This document shows positions 12,260-23,510 of a stretch of DNA of 64,000 nt, in pieces (position 1 is the first letter of the stretch; every line of letters starts with the position of its first letter). The notes beneath the pieces were generated by a model. The model did no database searches, was not told the origin of the DNA, and worked only from the letters and a program-made list of their open reading frames with translations. The translations under genes were made by a program, and so were the position numbers. This DNA is from Eutypella sp. D-1 (taxonomy: Eukaryota > Ascomycota > Sordariomycetes > Xylariales > Diatrypaceae), in contig JAJTTP010000011.1 of NCBI GenBank assembly GCA_023313575.1, positions 124,001-188,000 on the forward strand. Reading direction: 5' to 3'.

Positions 12260-14194
12260 AGCTGCCAACCACTATCACTGTCTGGTCAGAACCTCCCCTT
12301 CGTTCCACATAACAAGGCTGGGATTAGGCCGGGGGTGTGGAGGGTCTGCGAGGCAGCTTCCATTGGAGCTATTCCTGTGTTCTTACTCACTTATCTAATC
12401 GAACCAGCGGTTCACAGAATGACCTCAGTGGACGGCCGCGAACACATATGCGGATCTACAAAATCGAAGAGACTATGTACGTGGTTAGTTAATTAGTCGG
12501 TCGATCATCTCCGAAAGGAGACTTCATTTTTAAGCGTAGTGAACACACGAGATAGACAAGATGGATAAGAGCAGATGAGAGTGGTTGGAAAGTTAGAAAT
12601 TCGTATATGATTGTCATGAGCATCATTCGTAACGTCGTCATAAAGCGTGTCTACCCCTGAGAGCAGCAGAGAGATGTATAAGCAAGTCAACAGTACCTCC
12701 AACCCCTCTCCTGACCACCAAGCCACAGCTTTTAGACCCAACCCCCCTGTTGTCCCCATCACGGCGGCGTCGCGCCACTGGATGTCCCCCCTTCATATCG
12801 CCATCCACCGGCGCCGCCAATTACGTCGCGCGCTATCGAGTTCGAGGTCCTGATAGGTCCGAAATTTGAAGCCTCGCCACCTGGGCGGCCAGGATCAGAG
12901 CCAAGGTTGAAAGCCAGGCGGGTAAACCGCCGGCTCCTGGCCCCAAGAAGATGTTCGGTTGGCTGGTGGGTTGATGCCCTGTTCCATGACCCCCTAGTCC
13001 CTCTCGGTGTCCCGACAATCACCCTAGGAAAAGAAAAGTGAAATAGAAATTCTATCCGGGGAAGAAACGAAGGTTGCGCTCGAAACTGAAAGGAAGGCTC
13101 TTCCCGCCGTCATCATCATGATATCGTCAAGGTCGGAAATAAATATATAAATAATCTCCCCCGTAGAAGAGAAAGCCAAAGAATCCCATGCGGTTCCGTT
13201 GTATATCAGTGAGGTTGGCGGCTGAACCGGGACATGGCTAATCAGAGTTGCCTCCGAACGGGAAATAAGTTAAAAGAACTGGGTACCTAGGTATCCCAGG
13301 AAAGAAAGAGAATAGAAATAGGCCTCTTCACCGGGAGCTCCCTTATGACGTGGCCCTGTCGGACGGTTCTTGAGCTGGATGAAGATCCAGGGGGGTGAGC
13401 GAATAAACCGAAATGAAACATTGCTTGCCATATTCACTCTTCCTCCATCCGTTAGCAACAGCGGTAAAGGAAGAATGGTCCACGCCCATTGTTCGCTGAA
13501 ATTAGAAGCCAGGGTCGCGTCCGTCGGTGTGGGGAGGAAGCGCTATACGAAATAAAAAATCCGGATGATGGTTGGGGGGTGAGGGGGTACATGGGATGTC
13601 GTTGATTATGCTGGGTCTCGTAAGTTCGTTGCAGAGTTAATGTTCGTCAAGTCGTAAAATTCGTTCGTGAGTTTATGCAAAGATGAGTTTGTTTTCTTCT
13701 TTCTTTCTTTCCGGTGGGACCGCGGTGATGGTTGTTAGTCGTTTTCCCTTTTCTTCGCCTCTCAGATCTCCTCTTCCGTTCACTCCACTCTCCTTCGGTC
13801 TTCTTCGTGCGTGAATGTCGTAGTGGCCCACTCCCTCCGCCCGTATAAATAATAAGTATGTATCCGCAAAATAATAGTCGGGGGGGGGAGGGGTAGGCCG
13901 GGTGAAAATAGATAATAAGCTGTGAAGCTTCACCGGCCGTTTATAAGTTATCGGTTTCTTTTGACGCTGTCTTTGGGTTTTTTGTCCCTCCCGTCGCTCC
14001 TTAGTCCTTTTTTTTTTTCGTTGCCCTCCTTCGTCATGATGTCCGATTCGCTGTACTGTAGAAACTTTTTCAAAAAATCAAAAAAATCAAAAATGGAAAT
14101 CCAACCAGATCTGGCATATGAGGGGTCCTGTGCTCGGAGGATCGCACCCGTGCCGCCCAATGGGAGCGGTCCGCCAGGATAAAATCCCACGCCC

Positions 14195-15029
14195 TCAATC
14201 AAACGATGCCGTGGAGCTGCTGCTGGAGTGGTGACCAGAGCGATGGTGGCGGCTCTCCCTGTGGCCGTGGCTGGCGGTCACTACGTGGCGAGATTTCTTG
14301 CGCTTGCCCGAGTCATTGGCCGGGAGCCCCTGGACGACGCCATTGCGAGCGAGCATACCCCCATTGACGGAGAAGTTCCGGCATACCATGAAGGCCCTCA
14401 TGGCAGCATTCTCCTGGGCCAAGGTGTCCGATTCGTACGCAATGTCCGTTTGGTACTCCCGGCCATTGACCAGAACGAGGCAAGTGTACCCGCTGGGGTC
14501 CCGATAGCACTCGTAGGAAGGGTCTTGCCACCCACGACGCCGGCACAAGCCTATCGGATCGAAAGTTAGCAGCTGATCCCCGGAGAGGGCAGTTCGCGCG
14601 CGCACTTGGTCACGATGGGGGGTGTGCTGCGCCCATGTATGCGGTGCGGATGATGCAAAGGGGGAAGATCGAGAAAAAAAAGCCATCTGTATGCATGACA
14701 GCCCAACGGTGAAGGGGTCACACCCCCCCTCAAGATCTTTATGCGGAGTTGCATTCAGTATCTGTGAGGCACGTGGGATTTTTAATATCGCTGCCGCATG
14801 GATGCTTGATATCCTGCCAGGAACACGATGGAAGCCTGCAAGTCCCGAAGGTGATGCAGGGGTTCGTCCACACGTCAGACGAACTCCCAGCGCTCAGCCC
14901 CACCGCATGCATCATAGAAGGGCGAATTTGGAGATGTAATTTTTTTAGAACGTCACAAGTCACGAGATCCCTTTCCCCCCAGAAGTCCGGCAACTTACTC
15001 TCGAGGTACTGAATGTAGAAACCGCCCAT
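14195..15029 (-). CDS. Small double-stranded-RNA-binding-like protein
   Basis: Two exons, 14999-15029 and 14195-14550, separated by a 448-nt intron (donor GTAAGT, acceptor GATAG), give 128 residues. Residues about 8-72 look like a double-stranded-RNA-binding fold: a helix, then three strands around YECYRDPSGYTCLVLVNG and REYQTDIAYES, then the helix TLAQENAAMRAFMVCRNF. The tail is basic and rich in His and Ser (about 92-128), as in RNA-binding tails. I recognise the shape of a conserved fungal small protein but not a named function. The join is chosen because the ten-codon first exon MGGFYIQYLE precedes a strong donor and the phase closes as an AGC codon. The weak point is the long intron: a different first exon, or a start inside the interval (an in-frame ATG at 14686), cannot be excluded. 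Confidence 0.62.
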
Positions 15030-15276
15030 CTTGTTCGGCTAGCCCGGGCGTCCGTCTTCTCGGATAGAGCGAATTGAGTTCCCGGCGGGAGAATACACTT
15101 AGAAAAAGTCCCGGTAGAGTATCACGCTCCGCGGTAGGCTGGCCTGGGGAAGCGAGCGAAGTCTAGAATGTGAAGGGTTTCAGGGCAGCGTGGGATAGGG
15201 ATTTCCGGATGGTTATTGAGTATGCAGTCGAGCCCAACCGTGGGGAAGGGGGCACAAGGAACAAGAGTTTAAGACC

Positions 15277-15309
15277 AGGTAAGGTAAGGTAAGGTCAGGT
15301 AAGGTAAGG
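15277..15309. repeat. AGGTA pentanucleotide repeat
   Basis: Six to seven tandem AGGTA units, with one AGGTC variant. They lie upstream of the small RNA-binding-like gene, about 250 bases before its start codon. Confidence 0.9.
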
Positions 15310-16202
15310 CGGCGGCAGCAGTAGTAACAGAAGCAGTAAGCGTGGTGAAGTTGAGCTTGTACTACGAGACAGAGGTATGGTTGTGGTGGTTGTGTGGTGG
15401 TGATGGTGGTGGTGATGAAGGAGGTCAGCTACGTACTCAGGGCTGCGGTGCAGAAGGACGATCCATCGACGGCGAGACATGTGTGATTTATTGCAGAAAT
15501 GTGTTGTTCTTGTGGGGCAGGGATATCTGAAGACGAAATTAAAGAAAATTGTTTACAGACGCACTCAGATGCGGCTCTCGAAGAGAGTGACCCATATTGA
15601 TGTGTTGGCACCAGAGAGCCGATCTCCACCGAACATGGGGTGTATGCATTTTCCATAGACGATCATCTCTGATAAATAAGTCTCACGGTGTTCCTCGTCC
15701 GACATGACAATGGGTCCGGCCTAGTAAAGACGTTGTATTTTGCAGAAACGGGCAGGGTACAACTGGATCTAGGGGACCACGCACGGCGGCCAATGTCTCC
15801 GTGCTTGAACGGAAGTGCTATTCGACAGACCCAAGAGGGAAGGAAGGGGAGACAGACCAGAGCAAGAGGGACACACATAACAAAAACATAAGATATTATC
15901 ACATCGACTCTAGATGCGCGAAGTGGTCCACCGGGCCGGCCACCAGTCAGGTCTCGCCCTCAAGATCTCACGCAGAGATACCAGAAGGGATGTACCCGGT
16001 CGTGAAGTTGGTGTACATGAGACCAACAGCAATAGGTAGCCGAATAGAATCCCTAACGACCCTCCAGGCGGCCACTAATGCAGCAGGCAATCAAATCGAG
16101 GGGTCTTGCAACGGTATCTTGGACAGCCAAAATGGTAACCATGATTTATCTCCATGTAGGTGCATGTCTTCGATGTCATGCTACAACGATAGGCCTGTTG
16201 CT

Positions 16203-16233
16203 GTACGCATATGGTATGTACGTATATGCGTAC
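16203..16233. repeat. Perfect 10-bp inverted repeat
   Basis: GTACGCATAT at 16203-16212 is the exact reverse complement of ATATGCGTAC at 16224-16233, with an 11-nt loop. Confidence 0.9.
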
Positions 16234-16472
16234 CATGTATAGCATGTATACCACGTAGTAGACCATGTAGCATGCCATGCCTTTCCATGTAGAGTAGGGC
16301 CTATTCCGGACTTTTGCCTCTCCCTTTCTCTTACCTACTACGCCTATATAGGTAGTTCATGCATTGGGGGTAAAAAGGGTAACGACTGGAAGCGGGGGGC
16401 CCACACAAGAGCCGTGACGACAAGGGACAGGAAGAACTGGACAAGATGGGCAGACGGCTGATGATGCTGCGA

Positions 16473-16505
16473 CCCATCAATCCATCAATCCATCAACCCA
16501 TCAAC
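16473..16505. repeat. CCATCAAT octanucleotide repeat
   Basis: About four tandem units with one change in the last unit. Confidence 0.85.
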
Positions 16506-17760
16506 TATCAAGCCGAGAAAGGAGAGCCAAAAGCCGGCCCACTGGGTCAGATAGGTTCCGAGGAGAGGGACCCGGAAGGGCGAGCGAGTCACCGTGCGCA
16601 ACGCGGCTTTGCTAGATAGCTAGAACTGGGCGGGGGGAGGCGAAACCATAAGAATAATGATATGTAGGTGAGCGTACGTAGATATGATTGGATAGAAAAT
16701 AAGACCTTAAAAGAAGCTGAACCATTTTAGATAGCATTGTCGAATCGAGAAGAGGCAAGCGGCGGCGCTTGTACATTTAGCATAGTATTTTGGGGGGGGG
16801 GGGGAGGCAGGAGGAAAAAGGTACGTGTAACAGTAACTCTTTTTTCCCGCCTCTGGGCTAGTTAAGCTATCTCTTCCAATGGCAAGTAAAATTTGGTCTT
16901 CTCTTTGGCCCGAATGTCCCTGGACGGAGCTTCGAGAGAAACTTGCAAGTCGGTGAGAGAGGCACCGGCGACTGGCTGAGTGGGCAAGAGAAGCTCTGGG
17001 CGGCGCGCACTTGGTTGACCCCGGTCAGCATAAAATGGATCCTGGTCGGCTTTTTGGGTCGCCCTGCTGCCCTGGTCTCCTCTGGCCTAGAAAGGTTTCT
17101 ACATCCTTTCTACCTGTCTACATACCGTACACATACCATAGTACCTACCTATGTAGGTTGCTGGGTAGCAAGGTAGTAGGCAGGCCGCTGAATAGGCCGC
17201 CGGTACGGTACTAGCGACTAGGGGAAATGGCAGGCAAGCAGACGAGCAGGGTAAGGTCACCAAGGACCTACATGAGCCATTCATATGTCTGCGGGCCTGG
17301 CGGGCTGGCTGGCCTATGACCATTCCTGAATGGTTACTAGGCAAAGGCGAGACGCAAGATGAGTTGGCATCTGATATTGGAATTTGCCTTGTGCATATCG
17401 AAATGGGGTAAGAGTTACTTGCCAATTCCAGAGTCCCGCGCGCGCGCACCTGTTAGTCAGGTAACAGTACAAGAACTACAAGGACTACAAGGACGCGACT
17501 TTGGGCCGATCTACTGCATAACAGATGTATTCTGAGGGGGAGGGGCGGATGAGGAAGAGGGGAGTGATGAAATGGGGATGAGATGGGGATGGGGATGGGA
17601 TACCGGAAGCTGGATTGGCTTGTGGTGATGGTTCTGGTGTCAGTCTTGGTATTATTTTGTTGTTGTTGTTGTCGTCGCGGTTAGCTATTGTTGCAGCAGC
17701 TACTATCATCCCTACTAATTAAGTAAAGGTGATTGATGTTGGCGCTGACAGTGATGGTGA

Positions 17761-17802
17761 TATCGATGCCGATGCCGATGTCAATGCCAATGCCAATGTT
17801 AT
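17761..17802. repeat. GATGCC/AATGCC hexanucleotide repeat
   Basis: About seven tandem 6-nt units drifting from GATGCC to AATGCC. Confidence 0.8.
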
Positions 17803-20800
17803 TAATGCCGATGACGAAGGTTCCATGCATCCCTATCCCCGTCAGAAACATGGGCGATACGCCCGCTATCCCGTATGAGCTGAAAGGTAACCAGTTATTT
17901 GACTATGTAGTTAGTGGGAAAGAAAAGAGGTTGGTGGTGGTTTGTGTTTTCCATGGATGTGCCCAGGTGGTTTGTAATCTCGTCAACCTGTCTACCCAGC
18001 AGTCTATGTACATGCCGTATGTACATAGCTACATTTTAGGTAGGGTAGGTACACCTGAGCACCTGGGCCCTTCTACATAATAGACGCGCTTGATGAGGGA
18101 AAAGTTACCTGGGGAAGGAGACCTCGGAATAGAGGCAAATGGGAACAGGGAAGGTCCTGTCTCGACGATCCGAGGTACGTTATGATAAGTACCTCAAGTA
18201 GCCAGATAGGTACTTATCCCGGTGTTTACTATGTAGTCTGTACAAGACCGAGACAAGTTGTAAATGGAAGCTGTGATACGCCTTCTAAAAAAGTTCTAAT
18301 CGGATGCTTACCAGTTATTAGGTAGGTAGGTGTACACAGTCATTATTAGCGCTGTCTATTAGTGTGGGGTGGCGTTTAGCGTCTTTTAAACCTTCCAAGG
18401 TTCTTTCTATCTGGTACCGACGAAGAGGAAGACGACGAACGAACGACCTTGACGAACTTGACGAACTACTATCCATTCATGGGATGTTAGAAGTTCGGTA
18501 TGTGATGTCTACGGGTACTTTCTACTTTCTATTCATTACTTCTACCACTACTTTAAATACTTACCACCATTGAGGCTACTACCACAACCAACGAGCTACA
18601 TAAAATGGCGCCTGCATACTGGGATCGGTCTGCCAGTAAGTGGTAGGTAGGCAAGTAGGGCAAGGTAGGGATGTGATAGCGCCGGTTCTTCCAAAGTTAC
18701 ATACATTTTGCCGCCGGCACTCGTATCAAGGTACGACACATCCGCCGGTCTGTACTTAGAGTACTTGCCTGGTGGCCATCGAAATCGATGAACTAAACGA
18801 ACGCCGCGAAAGCTGGTCAGCATGTGTGCGAGTTGGCATGTGTATGTATGGGTGGGTGGTGTATGGTGTGTATGCCTGGCGTGTAATGAGAAGACACGCC
18901 GGGTTTTCTATGTCATGTAGGTAATATGTCAGTTGGAATGATGATGTAGTGCTGTGTATACTAAAACGCCCAAGAGAAAAAGAAGAAAAAAGAAATATTC
19001 CGAGCTGACTCAGCCCATACACTAATGCTACACATACACATACACATATCTCGTGAGACTCCAAGAGACTCATCACTCATGCCTTCACTCGCTCACTCGC
19101 TCACTCACTCCTTGCGTGTAAGTCGGAGACGTGTTTACACTCTCAAGCCAGACTTCGCAATTTGATACCGATTTGATACTTAACGATTGCGGAGGGGGTC
19201 ACGTTGGCAGACCAACTGGAAACTCGACCGGGTGGATGGGCTGTGCAGGGAGGGAGGGAGAAAGAAAACTAGAGAACAAGAGAGAGAAAGCTATAAGATC
19301 AAAGTGCAATTCTCCTCGGGCCCAACTGGCCTACCAAGAAACATTAGCGAGGTACATGGATACCTACTCGTCACTTCAACTCGTGGCTGGCTCTGCCCGG
19401 TTAGCTGAGCCGAAGCCCTCTGAAAACACGCCAGAGCTAAGAGGTCTCATGCACGTAAGAGGGCCCGACCATCGGGAGTTTTTTTTCCCCTTTTAAATAT
19501 ATTTGCATTTTAACTAGCACATCCGATTTTATCTCGTTTCTTCCGGCCGTGTGCGGGAGAAAGGAGTAAAGTAATAAAGGCCGCAGAAGAAATAATAAAC
19601 TTTGCTCAAGACCAGGCGAGGCAGGTAGATAGGTATGCTGTTGCATGGAGGCGAAAGCGTACTATATACGAGGTCAATATATCTCATATAGTTGAAATTA
19701 TAAATCAGGATCCAGCTAGGCGGTTTGCACGTACATATGTGGTAGTAGGTACGTCTGTATGTTTCTCTGTATGCCTGTCTCTCTATGCTAGGTGTCACTG
19801 GTCCATCCGAAGTCTGAAAGCGTATTCTGCCGTCATCGATGGCACACTAAGGGAGCGAGGCAAGGAGAAAGGGATCCTTGGTTCGAGATGAACTACGAGA
19901 TCGATGGGACGTAAGTTTCACCTTCGGAAATCTCAGTTTCCAAAACCGCCATTGGAGGGACCATCCGGATAAGAAGCGGGGGACTACATTCGCGAAAGGA
20001 AATGTCGCCGTATGGGGAGGGAGGGGAAACAAGAAGGGTAGCGTGCCGTGCATTTCGAGAGAGTTAGATGATGTTGTGCAGCATGCCCTCGAGGCTACCT
20101 CGTGGGCCGCCCCGCTCTCTCTCTATCTTTGAGGAGTGAACAGGTAACATGCAACCGACAGCATCATCAGAGGCACAGCAAACGCTGCAGAAAACCTCCG
20201 AGGTTAAGGTAGTGGGAGGGGAAAGAGGCCATACGGCCTGCGCGAGGTTGCTTTCACTGGCACCATACCCCCGAGTACACCCCCTCCCCCTCTCCTCAGC
20301 ATACCAGCAGGCGGAGCAACGTGGACACTCAAGTCACGGATCACCGCTACAGGCAAAGCCGCTAGGTAGCACGGCAGCATATCCAGTCGTGGCAAAAGAA
20401 AAAAAAACATCTACTACAGGTAGTTCGATGGGATTCTATCTCATTTCATTTTTCTTATACCCATTCCTGTCATTCATTACCCTAGCTCGGTACAGGAAAA
20501 GGGGGAGGGGGGTTTCGTTGCGGATCGCCCTCTGCTATCTAAAATGTTGAGGAGGCCACACATGCGGCCAGGCTGGGGACTGCCACGTCAAGGATTGCTG
20601 TGGCGATATCAGGAAACGGAAAGGGGGGAGCCGCGGAAGGCGCTGGCAGAGGGCGGGGTGGGCTTCCGAGGTCGCTGGTATTTTATACCGTAAAGTAGGA
20701 GTAACTAGGGGTGAAAGCACTATGCCGGCCCTGTACTATCCTCCTGTCGCGATACGTATCCTTCCTCGCAAGCGCGCCTGCCACATGGGCTTTTGATCAA

Positions 20801-21665
20801 AGGGCGAGCTGGCAGGTTGGGCCAGAATGGGATGGCAACAGAATCAGAAATGATCGAGCCTACCATCATCGACGACCCTCTGCAGTCTGCCGTTAGACTC
20901 CCGGCCTCGAACTCTTCTAGACACGAAGGAAGGAACGTGGCGTCGTTATTGGGAGGGGTTGTCGAGACGGGGTAAGTCAGCATAGCATCTCCTGGCCCCT
21001 TAGGGCGTGTGCGGCCCCCGCAAATCGACGTCGACGTGCAGATTCCCTGTGCTAAGGATGGTCGGGGGGCATGGTGCAATGAGACGATGTGTGGGAGCTT
21101 TCTCAAAGCAGATATGTAAACGATATGCATGGTATCCCGCACCGTCGGTTCGTCTCACAACAGCCGGGCGAACCTCAAACAGCCGAGTGCATAGTTGTGT
21201 CTGTCTGGCGGCAAACATTAGAAAGGGTAAAATCTGTCCGTGGTTGATACGACACGGCCGACTGGTCTAACCCTACATGAGCACTTCTTGTATCTCTCTC
21301 CACGTGTTGACAAAATAAGTGCTACTTCTGGCTGTTATTTGTAAAAGCGCGTAGTAAGGATACTTCCGCTGGCCTCTGCAGCGGCCGTCTAAGAAAAGCA
21401 AATTTCCCGTCAGGGCAGGCAAGTTAGGTACTCCGGCCTGGCGGCCATCTCATTTCACAGGCGGCTGTGGCGGTGCGCCCTGACGAACATATACACAAGC
21501 CGACTTCTATGTATGCAATACCCGAAAGCACGAAACGTACGATTTGTACGCAGGTCTAATTCGTACAGCCGGCCGAGCCCCTTCGCAGCTGTGGAGGAAT
21601 CTGCCTTGCTTCGTATTGGCTGGTAAGGCGTCGGATACGGCCTCGATTATGCGGCCACAAGCGGG

Positions 21666-23510
21666 TTAAAACCCTTGTTTCGCCGCGAAGTATGCCACGA
21701 TGTCCTCCCGGCTGCTCTGGGGAATTGCATAGACAGGATCGACCGGGTTGATGCGGTCAACCTCGTCAAAAATCTGTAAGTTGAATGCGCGCGGGGAGAC
21801 GTCCCAATGGGCGCTGCCCATCACCATTTCGTCATCCGAAACGGTTAGACGTGCATCATGCTGCGCGGAAGATAGTCCACTAAGCACGTAGCATGTATGG
21901 TAAGCGTCGGAGTTACTATCATAACATCACCGTTAGATCCCAGGGTCCATAGGAAATCGTGAAAATGTTGCGTCGTGTCCACCTACACGTATGGTTTATC
22001 TCTCATGCCACCTCGTCCGGACAGGTCCTGTCCGCAGCAGAGAATATACCTGATCAGCCCCTCCCGATCGTAGAGGTCCCGAGAACTGGCGCCTGAGCTC
22101 TTGTCGTTATCGGAAGCCGGCGTGGCGCCCGAAGAGCCCTGCATGCTAGCTTCGATCAGGGGCCAGCAAGCCCCGACCCAGTGGCTGTAGCAGCCGTCGA
22201 CAAGTTTGTTAGTGCGACCGCAAAACCCCCCTTCCGGTGCGTACTGGCGCGACGACAGCCAAGAGATAAGCCGGGGCACATCTAGATATCTGGATCTCGG
22301 AGCTTAGCAATCTAAGACTAAGGATTTGTTGCCACCTTCCGAGTGGACAGGGTAGTTATAGACAGTACTGACTTTGGGAAAATGCGACGAGGAGCGTCGA
22401 GGATGGCGAGACAACCCAAAGCACAGAAGGCATATGCGCCGTGCGCCTCCGCGTCTGGCTTTCCTGAAATGCCGCCCTCGAATGTTTGGCCTGCATGATC
22501 AGTACCTCATTTCCCGAAAACAGTGTACTGCGTTGTTCTGGGGTTCTCACATCTTCGCACATAATCCGCTAGGCCGGCGAGTAGGTCAGGAGTGTCAGGA
22601 CCCAATGCTGGTGAGTCGGGCGATAGGTTAAGTGGGATTTTGAGCAGTGTGATAATCACAGCAGCACAGTAGGCACCTCTGATAAAAACAAGACGTTCAG
22701 CGATGAACCTCGATTTGGAGTTTTGGTGCAGATAGGATGGCCGACCTACCTTACGTCTACCTCACCCCCCAGGGCCATCTGGAAACCGCCATCTTGTTGC
22801 TTCAGAGAGGAGAGCCACTTCCACATTGCCCTACGATCGATAACTTCGTAGGAAGACTCCCCGCCGACAATCGCTAGAGCTAAGACCATGGCGTACGTGG
22901 TCGCAAGATGAGAATCCTGGCCGAACCCGCCGCCGAATCCACCTGTGCCATTCTGCAGTAAGCGTGCTGTCTCAATCACACCATGGCGGTACGTGGAGAC
23001 GTCTTCCCCCAGGAGGTACAGGCCATTCAGGCACCAGTAAAGAAACCAAGGCCGACTGGCATCGGCGGCTATGAAGGGAGCCGGAAGCTTGCCCAGAGAT
23101 TTGCGAAGAAATCTGATATGCCTCGACCGATCTAGATGAGGGACCCCGAACTGGTTCACCGATACGCCATCAATCTGAGCGGCTAGGAACGGTAGGCAGT
23201 CATCCACGATCTTGTCCTGCACCACCGAAGTTCTGGTGATGAGGGGGTCCCTAATAGGGGGATCCGAAGTGTAGAGGTCGGGAATCATCGGGGTAGACAT
23301 GTGGGTGTCACTGGATGATGAAGTTGCCAGGGTTGATTTTGGCTCAACGTAACTACCGTCGACGGATTCTGAATTAATCCTCTTATACCCAGTAGATACT
23401 TGGTGCCCTCTATTATCCTTCTTAGGCGGCGATGACCTTGTGGAGGTTGGGATCTTCTGTGGTCGTGAGGTTCTCAACCGGGCTCGGGCAAGACTGGTCC
23501 TAACTGGCAT
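21666..23510 (-). CDS. ram1: Protein farnesyltransferase beta subunit
   Basis: This is the catalytic beta subunit that, with the alpha subunit, attaches farnesyl to CaaX-box proteins such as Ras and a-factor-type pheromones in the cytosol. Five exons, 22750-23510, 22551-22678, 22373-22490, 21987-22289 and 21666-21915, give 519 residues. All phases close and the introns are 60-83 nt. Alpha-alpha barrel motifs are clear: RPWFLYWCLNGL, GGFGGGFGQDSHLATTYA, DGGFQM, RGAYCA, CQTFEGG, AHGAYAFCALGCL, PEGGFCGRTNKLVDGCYSHW. The zinc ligands are D367, C369 and, in the last exon, H443 (SDAYHTCY). A Ser-rich insert of about 18 residues (around SGATPASDNDKSSGASS) lies between C369 and H443. The start was put at the ATG at 23510 because the chain then begins MPVRTSLARARLR. 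The frame stays open about 115 bases further upstream, so an additional 5' exon is possible. Confidence 0.93.

Larger units (their letters stand above)
4954..14194. other. 9.2 kb gene-sparse intergenic region
   Basis: I find no protein-coding gene here. Open frames are short (at most 135 codons), lack known motifs and lie on both strands at random. The first kilobase is the promoter side of mpg1 and is AT-rich with TATAT-type words (about 5265-5350). The stretch holds exact TACCTAGGTA palindromes at 6301, 6500 and 13284, several microsatellites (5880-5905, 6635-6656, 6756-6779, 6861-6880, 7815-7844), an inverted repeat at 12204-12259 and many runs of G or C. No tRNA, rRNA or transposase was seen. 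It could host long non-coding RNAs or decayed sequence that cannot be recognised by eye. Confidence 0.5.
15030..21665. other. 6.6 kb gene-sparse intergenic region
   Basis: No recognisable gene. Contents: an AGGTA repeat at 15277-15309, a CCATCAAT repeat at 16473-16505, a GATGCC-type repeat at 17761-17802, a perfect 10+10 inverted repeat at 16203-16233, a 13-G tract at 16792-16804, and an exon-like open stretch at 20832-20971 discussed in the findings. The right end is the 3' flank of the farnesyltransferase beta gene. Open frames such as 20149-20550 have low-complexity or random composition. Confidence 0.5.

Noticed and set aside
20149..20550. 133-codon frame with a hydrophobic segment
   Set aside because: No homology signs, poor start context, low-complexity composition, and no supporting splice or promoter logic.
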